From positions 1 to 64,000 of the forward strand of contig NZ_KV817804.1 of the NCBI RefSeq assembly GCF_001814775.1: a stretch of 64,000 bases of DNA, written 5' to 3'. This document shows positions 9,009 through 17,743 of the stretch, piece by piece (position 1 is the stretch's first letter; every line of letters begins with the position of its first letter). The translations under genes were made by a program, and so were the position numbers. The notes under the pieces are model-generated. The model saw nothing but the letters and a program-made list of their open reading frames with translations. It was not told the origin of the DNA and ran no database searches. This DNA is from Streptococcus sp. HMSC067H01 (GTDB taxonomy: Bacteria > Bacillota > Bacilli > Lactobacillales > Streptococcaceae).

Positions 9009-9727
9009 TTAAAAGAAACGAGTTAGTCATAGACGGAATTGGAACTTCTAGTTTTCCTTTTAAGGTGATTGTCCACGAATCGCCTTCTGTTATCTTAGCG
9101 GAGAGTAAGACGAGTTTATTAGAACATAAAGGAATGAGTGGCGCTCTTTCGCAAACAAATCGACACCGAGATTTGATTGAAAAATCATATACGATATACA
9201 TTGTTAAGCCCTCAGAAGAACAACTTCATCAATTTATGGGTCTATTTATCAAGGAGCAGTTTTGGCTTGAGAGTGAACGGATGAAAACCACACGTCTTTG
9301 GTGTTACCGAGTAAAATGTACTGAGGTAAAACAAGAGAGAGATGGTGTGTATGCGACGAAAGCTACCTTTATTTGTCATCCTACAAAGTTTTTTAAATCA
9401 ATGGATAGACAAACTTTGACATCAAACGGTGTACTTAGAGTTCAAGGGACGTCTCTAGCGTTCCCCAAAATAACGATAATGGGGAATTCGGCAACTGAGA
9501 CTCAGTTTACGATTGGAGATCAGGTCATTAAAATTGAAAAAGTTACAGAACCTCTTGTGATGGTAAACGAGCCAAATAGTCCAAGTTTTCTAACTTTTAG
9601 CAAAAAGTACATCAAATGGTCTGGTGATTTTATCACTATTGATCCAAGCTCTAAAAAAGAAGTAGGTGTTGTTCTTGGTAGAGGTATTACTTCTTTAAGC
9701 TTTGAAACAAATTGGGGGTGGGCTTAA
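9005..9727 (+). CDS. Distal tail protein (Dit)
   Basis: The 240-aa product overlaps the tape measure stop by 4 bases (ATGA) and lies directly before the tail spike, the fixed position of Dit. The sequence fits the Sipho_tail/Dit family: an N-terminal ring domain and a C-terminal beta-sandwich with a terminal SFETNWGWA. Dit forms the hexameric hub joining tail tube and receptor-binding proteins. Confidence 0.85.
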   Translation: MIKRNELVIDGIGTSSFPFKVIVHESPSVILAESKTSLLEHKGMSGALSQTNRHRDLIEKSYTIYIVKPSEEQLHQFMGLFIKEQFWLESERMKTTRLWCYRVKCTEVKQERDGVYATKATFICHPTKFFKSMDRQTLTSNGVLRVQGTSLAFPKITIMGNSATETQFTIGDQVIKIEKVTEPLVMVNEPNSPSFLTFSKKYIKWSGDFITIDPSSKKEVGVVLGRGITSLSFETNWGWA

Positions 9728-12700
9728 ATGTTATTTTTGTTGAACAAAGATATTAGAACTGTAAAGTGGAATGGATTACCTCTTCATGAAACCAGCTCTG
9801 CTATTGTAAAAGAAACCCTGAACGGTGATTTCACCTTATCTATTCGCTATCCAATTACCGATTCTGGTATCTATAAACAAATAAAAGAGGATATGCTTAT
9901 CAAGGCTCCTGTGCCTGTCTTAGGATTCCAGTTATTTCGTATTAAAAAGCCAATTGAAAACGATGATAGTTTGGATATAACCGCCTACCATATTTCAGAT
10001 GATATTATGCAACGGTCTATCGAACCAATTAGTGTTGCTAATCTTACTTGTGGTATGGCCTTATCTCAAATGGTTCAAAATACTAAGACCAATCTTGGTG
10101 ATTTTTCGTTTACGAGTGATGTTACAGATCGCCGTACTTTCAATACACATGAAGTAAAGACACTCTATGCTGTCTTAATGGATGGTGCCCATTCTATCAT
10201 AGGAACTTGGGAAGGGGAGTTGATTCGTGACAATTTGGCTCTGACAATCAAGAAGAATAGAGGTGAAAATAGGGGTGTTGTCATAACAACACATAAGAAT
10301 CTAAAGTCTTACAAGAGAACCAAATCAACTCAATCAATCATTACTCGTATTCATGCAAAATCAACATTTAAACCAGATGGTAAAGATAAAGATCAGACAA
10401 TTAAAATTACTGTCGATAGTCCTCTAATCACTTTCTATCCATATATCAATGAAAAAGAGTACGAAAATAATACTCTTAAAAGCATTGAGGAGTTAAGGAA
10501 GTGGGCTGAGGCTAAGTTTAAGAATGAAGGAATTGATAAGTTATCGGATGCTATTACGATTGAAGCCTATGAACTCGATGGGCAGGTTGTACATTTAGGG
10601 GATACCGTAAATATCAAGAGTTTGAAACATGGGATCGATATTCCCAAAAAGGCAGTCGCTTATGAATTTGACGCACTGACACAAGAATATATCTCGATTA
10701 CTTTTGATGATAAACCAATGGTAGGTGCTTCAACTTCAAATAGTGCAATTTCAACTGTCGCAAATGAAATTTTAGACTCTGGTTTCACATTACAAGAAGT
10801 CGCAATTGAAAAAGCTTTGAGAAATGCGAACACAGCATTTGATGCCGAATTCACTAAACAAAAAGATTCAATTCTAGATGATATTGAAAAAGTCAAAGCT
10901 AGTGCAGAAGTTTACGCAGATGGTATTCGTCAAGAGATTGAAGGAAAGATTGCTGATGTTGATTCTAAAGTTCTATCTAATGAATTACTTAATGAAAATA
11001 GATACAACGATGTATTGGCTAAAGCAAATAGTAGTAGAGATTTAGCTAATCATGCCTTAGAGGTCAGTAAAGAAGTTAAAGAAACTACTAATACAGTACT
11101 AACAGATACCTTAAATTATAAAAAAGAAGCTATTGCTGAAGCAAACCGTTTAGTTGAACTCAGCAAGAATAGCTTATTGAATCAAATTACGACAGTAGAA
11201 TCTTCAATTGATAAGCTTAAGGGGGTTGTTACTAACAAGGTTTCAAAGACAGACTTTGATGCTATCAAAAATACCGTAGAGCAACAACGAACGGAAATAT
11301 CACAAGCCAAGGATAAAATAAATCTAAAAGCTGAAAAGACCTATGTAGAAAATATTAAACAAACAGCTAGTGAAGCACTCCAAAGAATATCAGAGAACGC
11401 ATTAGCAATATCTAAAACTAAAGCTGATTTACAAGTTACTGCAGATGCTATAAATACTAAAGTATCACAAACAGATTTTAATCAAACGACAAATCGACTT
11501 GCTAGTACTGAAACAACAATTAAAATTCAAGCAGGTGAAATAGCCAAACGATTGACCAGTAGTCAGGTAGAATCCGTGATAAATTTAAAAGGATTTCAAA
11601 CTAAATCAGATGTTGATAAAAATATTTTAGACAGAGGTTATGTAACGAACTCTAGCGTGCAAAACTTAGTTAGAGAAACATCTAATAGTTTCACTCGGAC
11701 GATTAGTGAAACTAAAGCTTTAATACCAACTAGTGTTTCTCATCGAAACTTAGCATCTGGTTCCAGTGATAGTTGGACTTCATACAAAGAAATAAACTCG
11801 AAACTCAATTGGATTCAAACATTAGGAAAAATTCCTTATGGTGATTCGACTGGCATTTATTCAGGGACAAAAATCAATCTATTTGTTTATATTTCTGTCG
11901 ATAATGTTGTATTAGATTCAACTGTTACTCCTAGAATTATCTTACAAGGTCCAGGCTATAAAAAATCAGATAATAGTGCTGTATGGAGTGTTCATTCTAA
12001 TCCCTTTCATACCTCTTGGTCTACTACATTAAAAACGGGTACAAACTACCATCTTATTAAGATTTCTCGAATCGTAACAGATGAGATGTTCAATAACTTT
12101 AAAAACTTTGAATTACAATTTCGTATTGATGGAGCAAGTTCAGGTAAATTTCATTGGAGAGCTTTAATGATTACTACTGGAGATATCTTTCCAAATTATT
12201 GGACTAAACCTATCGAAGATTTAACAACTGTAACAGCCTTTAACGAGGTAAAAGATACTCTAGGTAGCCATACAAGAACTATTAGTGAACAAGGTAAATC
12301 AATTAGTCAGGTTTTACAAACATCCGAAGGACTGATTACAAGAGTCAGTGATTTAATTGATACCCAAAACTTAGTATACGATCCAACCAATTTTAGTAAA
12401 TATAGAGAACGTGAACCGAATTCGAATTTAGTTATGACTGGAACTAATGAATACAAGCTGCTAAGAATTGCTCAAAGTGGTAGGACAACAAATGGTTGGC
12501 GTGGTTTCCAAATGCCTCTTCATAGTCAAAAATTTGTTGCTGGTGAGAAACTTTCTTATAGGGTCAATTTATGGATAGATGTACTACCTGATGGAAAAGT
12601 TGGTTTTGAAATCAAATCCGGTAACTCAATAGGAGGTTTCACCATCAGTCCGACTAGAAAGGGCGCAGCTCAAATTTTTACAGGAACTTTTACGATAAAT

Positions 12701-14074
12701 AAAACCGTGACAAAAACAGATGATTTTGGGCTTCATATTTGGCTAGAAAAGAACGGCACTGTGGCAGTTGGCCAAATTTCAATTGTTCGAGGTAGTCAGC
12801 CACCTAATAACTTTGTAGATAGTACATCCTTTCAACAAATTGCAACAGAAAGTCTTGTTCAGCAACATCAAGGTTCCTATTCGATTCAAAATTTAACTAA
12901 TGCAGGCTCTTTAATTTCAGGGATTAATCTAGGCGCGAATGGAATCAATAGAATCATTGGTAAGGCAACTCATATAACTGGGGATACTTTAATTGATAGA
13001 GCAGTCATTAAATCAGGAATGATTGATAAATTAAAGACATCAAACTTTGAATCTGGGTCAGTAACTACTATGGTATTAGCGTCAAATTCAGTAACTGCAG
13101 ATAAAATTGTCGTGGATCAAGCGTTTTTTAATAAGTTAATTGCAAATGAAGCTTATTTACGACAGCTGTTTGCTAAGAATGCTTTTATCAATAGTGTACA
13201 AAGTGTTAGGATTGATGCTAGTCAAATAAAGTCAGGCTTACTAAGTGGTGACAGAATTCAGGGTGGCACAATAACTGGAACCACAATTTCTGGTGGATTA
13301 TTAACTGGAGAAACAAAAATTAAGTTAGGTGCTTACGGTTCATTTGACGCTATCAACGGTGGATTACAGATTAATGTTCCTCGTCAGTTTAATTCTAAAG
13401 ATGGTTTAGGTGTACAATTTATAGGTTCTTATGGCCGAGGGGACAATGTTCCTTACGGCTTATTTATTTACAAAGATTCAGATTTTACTACTGGAAACAC
13501 TGCAAGTGATAGTGATGATTTTCTATTGACGGTCGAAGGATACATTAAGGCAAAAGGAATTGGCTGGTTAAAGTACGGCAAAAGTAGCATTAATGGCTCA
13601 ACTACAGGAACTATTAGTTATTGGAATTCTAATAATGTGTCTCTAGACTTTGGTGGATCAGGAAATGATATTTACTACTCATATAACGGAAATGCTTATA
13701 GCTTATGGCAAATTGTTAACCAACATTTTTCTGATAAAAACTTAAAAGAGAATATAGGCTTATCTAACTATAAAGCACTCGATTTTATCAAAAGATTTCA
13801 ATTTAAAGAGTATGACTGGAAGAAAATAGGGAATCGTATTCAAAAGGCTCATACCAAAATTGGACTCATCGCTCAAGATATTCAACAAATTGACTCATCA
13901 CTAGTGTATGAAAATGGTGGATTTCTGAATCTTGATAATACAAGATTAACGAATATCGCTTTAAAAGGAATTCAAGAGTTAATACTTGATATTAGAAAAT
14001 TAAATAAACGATTGGAGATGTTAGAAGATGAACACAGATTTAATCCATCAATTAGCAATGGAGTCGTTGACTAA
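9728..14074 (+). CDS. Tail spike / antireceptor with Tal-like N-terminus and S74 chaperone C-terminus
   Basis: This 1448-aa protein has three parts. Residues 1 to about 340 resemble the prophage endopeptidase tail (Tal, PF06605-like) domain that attaches to Dit. About 350-1330 is a long stretch of coiled coil (repeated TKADLQVTADAINTKVSQTDF-style units) with two beta-rich, jelly-roll-like modules near 670-830 and 880-1035, possibly sugar-binding. The end is a Peptidase_S74 intramolecular chaperone beginning FSDKNLKENIG (Ser1335, Asp1336) and containing KIGLIAQDIQ. S74 domains fold the trimer and cut themselves off before the conserved Ser. Confidence 0.85.
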   Translation: MLFLLNKDIRTVKWNGLPLHETSSAIVKETLNGDFTLSIRYPITDSGIYKQIKEDMLIKAPVPVLGFQLFRIKKPIENDDSLDITAYHISDDIMQRSIEPISVANLTCGMALSQMVQNTKTNLGDFSFTSDVTDRRTFNTHEVKTLYAVLMDGAHSIIGTWEGELIRDNLALTIKKNRGENRGVVITTHKNLKSYKRTKSTQSIITRIHAKSTFKPDGKDKDQTIKITVDSPLITFYPYINEKEYENNTLKSIEELRKWAEAKFKNEGIDKLSDAITIEAYELDGQVVHLGDTVNIKSLKHGIDIPKKAVAYEFDALTQEYISITFDDKPMVGASTSNSAISTVANEILDSGFTLQEVAIEKALRNANTAFDAEFTKQKDSILDDIEKVKASAEVYADGIRQEIEGKIADVDSKVLSNELLNENRYNDVLAKANSSRDLANHALEVSKEVKETTNTVLTDTLNYKKEAIAEANRLVELSKNSLLNQITTVESSIDKLKGVVTNKVSKTDFDAIKNTVEQQRTEISQAKDKINLKAEKTYVENIKQTASEALQRISENALAISKTKADLQVTADAINTKVSQTDFNQTTNRLASTETTIKIQAGEIAKRLTSSQVESVINLKGFQTKSDVDKNILDRGYVTNSSVQNLVRETSNSFTRTISETKALIPTSVSHRNLASGSSDSWTSYKEINSKLNWIQTLGKIPYGDSTGIYSGTKINLFVYISVDNVVLDSTVTPRIILQGPGYKKSDNSAVWSVHSNPFHTSWSTTLKTGTNYHLIKISRIVTDEMFNNFKNFELQFRIDGASSGKFHWRALMITTGDIFPNYWTKPIEDLTTVTAFNEVKDTLGSHTRTISEQGKSISQVLQTSEGLITRVSDLIDTQNLVYDPTNFSKYREREPNSNLVMTGTNEYKLLRIAQSGRTTNGWRGFQMPLHSQKFVAGEKLSYRVNLWIDVLPDGKVGFEIKSGNSIGGFTISPTRKGAAQIFTGTFTINKTVTKTDDFGLHIWLEKNGTVAVGQISIVRGSQPPNNFVDSTSFQQIATESLVQQHQGSYSIQNLTNAGSLISGINLGANGINRIIGKATHITGDTLIDRAVIKSGMIDKLKTSNFESGSVTTMVLASNSVTADKIVVDQAFFNKLIANEAYLRQLFAKNAFINSVQSVRIDASQIKSGLLSGDRIQGGTITGTTISGGLLTGETKIKLGAYGSFDAINGGLQINVPRQFNSKDGLGVQFIGSYGRGDNVPYGLFIYKDSDFTTGNTASDSDDFLLTVEGYIKAKGIGWLKYGKSSINGSTTGTISYWNSNNVSLDFGGSGNDIYYSYNGNAYSLWQIVNQHFSDKNLKENIGLSNYKALDFIKRFQFKEYDWKKIGNRIQKAHTKIGLIAQDIQQIDSSLVYENGGFLNLDNTRLTNIALKGIQELILDIRKLNKRLEMLEDEHRFNPSISNGVVD

Positions 14075-14234
14075 GAAACTAGCACAAACCGAAGGTCAAG
14101 CAGCACAAAATGAGGCTCTTTATTTGGTTGTTGCAAGCGAATTGCAGTTAATGAAAGATGTATTAGAATACGACTCAGACCTAAAAGACTTATTTGAGGA
14201 AGTAAAAACTAAAAGAGAGAAAGGAGAAAGTTAA
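14028..14234 (+). CDS. Small phage protein, unknown function
   Basis: The 68-aa protein overlaps the tail spike end by 47 bases and abuts the next ORF (stop overlapping its ATG region). It is predicted to be helical and charged (MESLTKKLAQTEGQAAQNEALYL...). Small helical proteins at this location are common in streptococcal prophages between spike and holin. No function is recognised. Confidence 0.7.
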   Translation: MNTDLIHQLAMESLTKKLAQTEGQAAQNEALYLVVASELQLMKDVLEYDSDLKDLFEEVKTKREKGES

Positions 14235-14485
14235 TGGCATTAGAAATTACTAAAACAACACGTTTGGTTGGAAATTTGAAGATTGGTGATGAAGTAGTTA
14301 AGCAGTATACTGTTGATGTTGATGAACATGGTGTTTCTACAGTATCTGAGTTTCTCTATCATTCAGAGCTCTATGCGGAGCATCGTCTCGAAATGAGAAA
14401 CCAAGAAAAATTGTTCCGAGATAAACGATATGAATTAGAAGATGCTGTTTTAGCTGAAATTGAGTCAAATAAAAAAGAACAATAG
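14234..14485 (+). CDS. Small phage protein (DUF1366-like position), unknown function
   Basis: This 83-aa protein has a beta-rich first half (TTRLVGNLKIGDEVVKQYTVDVDEHGVSTVSEF) and a charged helical second half (RLEMRNQEKLFRDKRYELEDAV). A GAAAGGAG site precedes the ATG. The composition resembles DUF1366-type proteins found before holin genes in streptococcal phages, but the family assignment is from memory and unverified. Confidence 0.65.
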   Translation: MALEITKTTRLVGNLKIGDEVVKQYTVDVDEHGVSTVSEFLYHSELYAEHRLEMRNQEKLFRDKRYELEDAVLAEIESNKKEQ

Positions 14486-14497
14486 GGAGTATTAAAA

Positions 14498-14926
14498 ATG
14501 GATATTGAATTGTTTAATTTTTTAAGAAAGCTCATCGAAACAGAAGATGGGCTTATTTTGTATGCGTTAGGGTTGATTGTCATCATGGAAATTGTTGATT
14601 TTGCATCAGGAACATTTGCTGCAATTGTAAATCCTGATGTTGAGTATAAGAGTAGAATTGGAATCAATGGATTAATTCGAAAAGTCTTAGGGATTTTTAT
14701 GTTACTGTTATTGATTCCGATGTCTGTTTTGTTGCCTGAAAAAACTGGATTTATGTTTCTGTATTCGATTTATATCGGATACCTAGTTTTTACTTTCCAA
14801 TCACTAATTGAGAACTATCAAAAAGTAAAAGGGAATATTCTACTTTTTAAACCAATTTTAAAAGCTTTTGAACATCTAACTGAAGGAAAGTCTAACGATG
14901 ATAAGGAGGATAATCATGGAAGTTGA
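14498..14926 (+). CDS. Phage holin (Holin_4 / toxin-secretion lysis holin type)
   Basis: The 142-aa protein has at least three hydrophobic segments ([21 protein letters not shown], a [17 protein letters not shown] stretch, and [20 protein letters not shown]) and a charged C-terminus, matching the phage holin 4 family. It would permeabilise the membrane to release the lysin encoded by the next gene, whose start it overlaps by 11 bases. Confidence 0.85.
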   Translation: MDIELFNFLRKLIETEDGLILYALGLIVIMEIVDFASGTFAAIVNPDVEYKSRIGINGLIRKVLGIFMLLLLIPMSVLLPEKTGFMFLYSIYIGYLVFTFQSLIENYQKVKGNILLFKPILKAFEHLTEGKSNDDKEDNHGS

Positions 14927-15860
14927 TAAAAGTAGATTACGAACAAATCTTCCTCAAATCGGTGAGCAACCCTATCGACAAGTTCATGCTCACTCTACAG
15001 GTAATCCTAACTCAACAGCACAAAATGAAGCGGATTACCATTTACGTCGTCCAGTTGAGTCAGGATTTTTCTCCCATGTGGTAGGGAATGGTCGTATCAT
15101 GCAAACTTGGTTAGTAGACCGAGGTGCTTATGATGTTGGTGGCGGATGGAATGTTGAAGGTTACGCTCAAGTTGAACTAATAGAAAGTCATGAATCTAAA
15201 GAAGAATTCATGAGAGATTATCGACTTTATGTCAAGCTATTACGTGAGTTAGCTGACGAGGCTGGAATCCCTAAAACTCTAGATTCTAGTAGTCTTGCTG
15301 GGATTAAAACTCATCAATTTTGTACTTACAATCAACCAAATAATGGAAGTGATCATGTAGATCCCTATCCATACCTTGCAAAATGGGGCATCAGTAGAGA
15401 ACAGTTTAAGAAAGATATTGAATCTGGTCTAACTGAAGGAAACTGGAAACGAAACGAAGTTGGTTGGTGGTGGGAAGAAGCAGATGGCTCTTATCCAAAA
15501 TCTCAATGGAAAAATATCAAAGGAGAATGGTTCTACTTTGATAATAGAGGCTACTGTTTCATCAATAAATGGTTCAATGATGGCAAGGATTGGTTTTATT
15601 TAGATAAGCGTGGTGCCATGGTTACTGGTTGGATGCATATCGATCATCGTTGGTACTATTTTAAGTCGGATGGTAGAATGGCTAAAGGTTGGGTAAAATA
15701 TCGTGAAACTTGGTATTACTTGGATGAAAAAGATGGGGATATGAAATCTAAGCAATTTATTAAATCAGGAAACGGATGGTACTATCTCAAGTCTGATGGT
15801 TCGTTATCAGTAAAACCAGAATTTACGATTGAACCTGATGGTTTGATTACTACTAACTAA
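14916..15860 (+). CDS. Endolysin: LytA-like choline-binding N-acetylmuramoyl-L-alanine amidase
   Basis: This 314-aa protein is collinear with pneumococcal LytA. It has an Amidase_2 domain (about 1-170) with the [21 protein letters not shown] segment (zinc ligand His26), [16 protein letters not shown] and GGGWN, followed by about six choline-binding repeats ([16 protein letters not shown] and similar) to the terminal EPDGLITTN. It cuts the amide bond between muramic acid and the stem peptide in choline-containing walls. The last repeat reads SGNGWYYLK and lacks the two residues present in canonical pneumococcal LytA. The start at 14916 follows AAGGAGG. Confidence 0.95.
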   Translation: MEVDKSRLRTNLPQIGEQPYRQVHAHSTGNPNSTAQNEADYHLRRPVESGFFSHVVGNGRIMQTWLVDRGAYDVGGGWNVEGYAQVELIESHESKEEFMRDYRLYVKLLRELADEAGIPKTLDSSSLAGIKTHQFCTYNQPNNGSDHVDPYPYLAKWGISREQFKKDIESGLTEGNWKRNEVGWWWEEADGSYPKSQWKNIKGEWFYFDNRGYCFINKWFNDGKDWFYLDKRGAMVTGWMHIDHRWYYFKSDGRMAKGWVKYRETWYYLDEKDGDMKSKQFIKSGNGWYYLKSDGSLSVKPEFTIEPDGLITTN

Positions 15861-15863
15861 GAG

Positions 15864-15896
15864 TTTGTAGATACTACTCTTTGTAGATACTACTCT
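15864..15896. repeat. Two tandem copies of a 16-bp unit
   Basis: The unit TTTGTAGATACTACTC occurs twice back to back directly after the lysin stop codon. No function is evident. It may be a replication-slippage duplication. Confidence 0.8.
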
Positions 15897-15920
15897 TAAA
15901 ATAAATCTTTAAACAAAATA

Positions 15921-15940
15921 AACCACCGAAGTTGGTGGTT
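15921..15940 (-). terminator. Hairpin with T-rich tract on the minus strand
   Basis: AACCACC and GGTGGTT flank a six-base loop. The run of T needed for termination is present only on the minus strand (TATTTTGTTT), so it would stop leftward transcription towards the lysin gene. It lies just upstream of the toxin promoter. Confidence 0.5.
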
Positions 15941-15944
15941 CATG

Positions 15945-15953
15945 TGGTATAAT
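15945..15953 (+). promoter_or_regulatory. Extended -10 promoter of the toxin RNA
   Basis: TGG plus TATAAT (15948-15953) forms a TGnTATAAT extended -10 element. No good -35 is present, which such promoters can tolerate. Transcription would begin near 15960. Confidence 0.7.
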
Positions 15954-16010
15954 ATCTATTGTAGAAAAGTGAAGACGGTGGCTCCTTATACCGAAAGAGA
16001 GGTGATGCCT

Positions 16011-16067
16011 ATGTGCAGTTCATCAAAATCTGACGGAAAGGAGGGGCACTCTTTTGACCGCATTTGA
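16011..16067 (+). CDS. Putative 18-aa leader peptide overlapping the toxin start
   Basis: A short frame MCSSSKSDGKEGHSFDRI begins with ATG 16011 behind GAGAGGTG and ends with TGA at 16065-16067. It runs over the toxin ribosome site and start codon (16054). Translation of this frame could couple to or limit toxin translation, as leader ORFs do in several toxin mRNAs. That it is translated is inference. Confidence 0.45.
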   Translation: MCSSSKSDGKEGHSFDRI

Positions 16068-16158
16068 AGTTGTACAGACAATACTTGGTTTTGGTAGCTT
16101 TACCATTACTTTGATTGGCTTGTGCTATAAAATCTTCAAAGACAAGGACAAAAAATAA
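16054..16158 (+). CDS. Holin-like type I toxin, 34 aa
   Basis: A TTG-started 34-residue peptide reads MTAFEVVQTILGFGSFTITL then IGLCYKIFKDKDKK: one transmembrane helix and a basic, lysine-rich tail. This is the pattern of the putative holin-like toxin family (Hol_Tox) of Firmicutes type I toxin-antitoxin loci. The strong AAAGGAGGGG site at 16037-16046 is 7 bases before the TTG. An antisense RNA gene faces it (16150-16266). Expression without the antitoxin would be expected to depolarise the membrane. Confidence 0.78.
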   Translation: MTAFEVVQTILGFGSFTITLIGLCYKIFKDKDKK

Positions 16159-16191
16159 TCCGTCCCCACTTTTGAGCGAGTAGGACGGATT
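16157..16191. terminator. Convergent terminator of toxin and antitoxin RNAs
   Basis: AATCCGTCC (16157-16165) and GGACGGATT (16183-16191) form a perfect 9-bp stem. The minus strand has a strong T tract after it. The plus strand does not, so the toxin RNA may read through to the next hairpin. Confidence 0.75.
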
Positions 16192-16234
16192 AAATCTGTT
16201 ATACGAGCTACCGTCTTTTTAACGGTTCTACATT

Positions 16235-16266
16235 GGAGTTGAGTTGGTAGCTCAGCTCCTTTTTCT
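16235..16266 (+). terminator. Intrinsic terminator downstream of the toxin
   Basis: GGAGTTGAG and CTCAGCTCC pair (one G-U) around a 7-base loop and are followed by TTTTTCT. This is the more likely 3' end of the toxin mRNA. Confidence 0.75.
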
Positions 16267-16272
16267 ATGTTT

Positions 16273-16300
16273 ATTATAACATATTGCGATTAAATTTCAA
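16273..16300 (-). promoter_or_regulatory. Promoter of the antitoxin RNA
   Basis: Read on the minus strand: TTGAAA (16295-16300), a 16-base spacer ending TGT, then TATAAT (16273-16278), giving an extended -10. This near-consensus promoter is stronger than the facing toxin promoter, as expected for an unstable antitoxin RNA. Confidence 0.75.
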
Positions 16301-16312
16301 ATAAAAAATCTA

Positions 16313-16346
16313 AGCCTGGTGAAATACATCAGGCTTTTTCTTTTTG
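16313..16346 (+). terminator. Intrinsic terminator
   Basis: AGCCTG (16313-16318) and CAGGCT (16330-16335) flank an 11-base loop and are followed by TTTTCTTTTT. It insulates the recombinase genes from upstream late transcription. Confidence 0.75.
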
Positions 16347-16441
16347 ATTTTTTCTTAAACCGGAAAAATCTATCTTGAAAGTACCTATTTAGGTAAGAGG
16401 ACAATAAAGACATTTTGTTAAAGTACAGGGTTGCTGATTAC

Positions 16442-16472
16442 TTGACTAATATAGCGTTTAGAGGGATATATA
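16442..16472 (+). promoter_or_regulatory. Possible recombinase promoter
   Basis: TTGACT (16442-16447) is followed after 17 bases by GATATA or after 19 bases by TATATA. It lies 30 bases before the first recombinase and behind a terminator, so an independent promoter is expected here. Confidence 0.5.
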
Positions 16473-16501
16473 GTGTGTAAAAACTTCTTGTAGGAGGAAA
16501 A

Positions 16502-17743
16502 ATGAATATAAAAAAAATTGAAGCAAAGAATAACAAAAGAAAAAAGAGAATTTGTGCATATGTTCGAGTTTCTACAACCAACGGAAGTCAACTTGATTCG
16601 CTAGAGAATCAAAAAGTTTATTTTGAAAAGTTGTATGCTGAACGTGATGATGTTGAGTTTTTGGGTGTTTTTTGTGACAAAGGGATTTCGGGTTCAAAGT
16701 ATGATAGACCTGATTTTCAAACTATGTTAGATGCTTGTAGAAAAGGACAAATTGATGTTATCCATACTAAGTCAATATCAAGGTTTGCAAGAGATCTCAT
16801 CAATGTTCTTGAAATCAGTCGAGAATTAAAAACTCTTGGTATTGATATCTTTTTTGAAGAGCAGAATATCCACACTTTATCCAATGAAGGTGAAGTTGTC
16901 TTGACTGTGTTAGCAAGTTTGGCTGAGGAAGAGTTACAAAGCATGAGCGGAAACCAACGATGGAGTTTTCGTAGAAAATTCCAGAAGGGAGAATTACTCA
17001 TTAATGCTAAACGGTTTTTAGGGTATGATTTAAACGAAAAAGGTGAACTTGTTATAAACAAAGCAGAAGCGCAAATAGTAAGAACCATCTTTTATAGTTA
17101 TTTAGAAGGAATGGGTACACATAGGATTGCTAAAAAACTTAACGAGGGCAAGGTTCCAACTGTAACAGGAAAGAAATGGTATGACAGCACAATTCGTAAT
17201 ATCTTAAAAAACGAAAAATACAAAGGTTCTTTACTACTTCAAAAATACTTTCATGACGGTGTAAACGGTCCAAAGAAATTAAATCAAGGACAGGTTGAAC
17301 AATACTATATCGAAGATAATCATGAAGGAATTGTTTCTAAGGAAATATGGGAGAAGGTTCAGGTAAAAATGAAAAGACGTTCTCGGATCCAAGGTACAAA
17401 TAAAACCTATAAATTTTCCAGAATGTTAAAATGCCAATATTGTGGTTCAACATTAAAAAGACAGGTATCTTATAAGAAAAAGATTGTTTGGTGTTGTTCC
17501 AAATATATCAAAGAAGGAAAAAATTCATGTAAAGGTATGAGAGTCCCTGAAAGGGATATTGAAGATTGGAAACTAAGTTCACCGGTAATTGTATTAGAAA
17601 GGATAGAAGATGGAGAAAAACATTACGGTTATACCGGCCAAAAAGCTACAGCAAACGGTCATATCTCAAACTCGGAAAAAAATCAGAGTAGCCGCTTATT
17701 GTCGAGTGTCTACAGACCAAGACGAACAGCTATCAAGTTATGA
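16502..17743 (+). CDS. Large serine recombinase, first of a tandem pair
   Basis: This 413-aa protein has an N-terminal resolvase domain with catalytic Ser24 in YVRVSTT and the conserved KSISRFARD, followed by a Recombinase (PF07508-type) domain and a zinc ribbon (CQYCGSTLKR ... WCC ... C). It ends SSVYRPRRTAIKL, a tail I recall from other members of this tandem recombinase family, so it appears complete. Such enzymes integrate and excise prophages or conjugative elements by breaking DNA with Ser-phosphate links. A TAGGAGG site precedes the ATG. Its end overlaps the next recombinase by 134 bases. Confidence 0.9.
   Translation: MNIKKIEAKNNKRKKRICAYVRVSTTNGSQLDSLENQKVYFEKLYAERDDVEFLGVFCDKGISGSKYDRPDFQTMLDACRKGQIDVIHTKSISRFARDLINVLEISRELKTLGIDIFFEEQNIHTLSNEGEVVLTVLASLAEEELQSMSGNQRWSFRRKFQKGELLINAKRFLGYDLNEKGELVINKAEAQIVRTIFYSYLEGMGTHRIAKKLNEGKVPTVTGKKWYDSTIRNILKNEKYKGSLLLQKYFHDGVNGPKKLNQGQVEQYYIEDNHEGIVSKEIWEKVQVKMKRRSRIQGTNKTYKFSRMLKCQYCGSTLKRQVSYKKKIVWCCSKYIKEGKNSCKGMRVPERDIEDWKLSSPVIVLERIEDGEKHYGYTGQKATANGHISNSEKNQSSRLLSSVYRPRRTAIKL

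Larger units (their letters stand above)
16150..16266 (-). ncRNA. Candidate antitoxin antisense RNA (RNA II)
   Basis: A minus-strand promoter (16273-16300) would start an RNA of about 115 nt. It runs through 16246-16261 and the toxin 3' end to the hairpin at 16157-16191, which is followed on this strand by ATTTTTT. The RNA overlaps the toxin transcript tail. Its start also carries AAGGAGC, complementary to GCTCCTT at 15981-15987 in the toxin mRNA 5' region, giving two contact points as in Fst/par-type modules. Confidence 0.65.

Noticed and set aside
15864-15896. Tandem 16-bp units as a CRISPR array or attachment core
   Set aside because: There are only two directly abutting copies, with no spacers. 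No matching second site is visible within the window to support an att core.
17606-17743. The first recombinase looks truncated or frameshifted because it overlaps the second
   Set aside because: Its zinc ribbon is complete and its SSVYRPRRTAIKL end resembles the natural tail of related recombinases. The overlap includes a proper ribosome site for the second gene.
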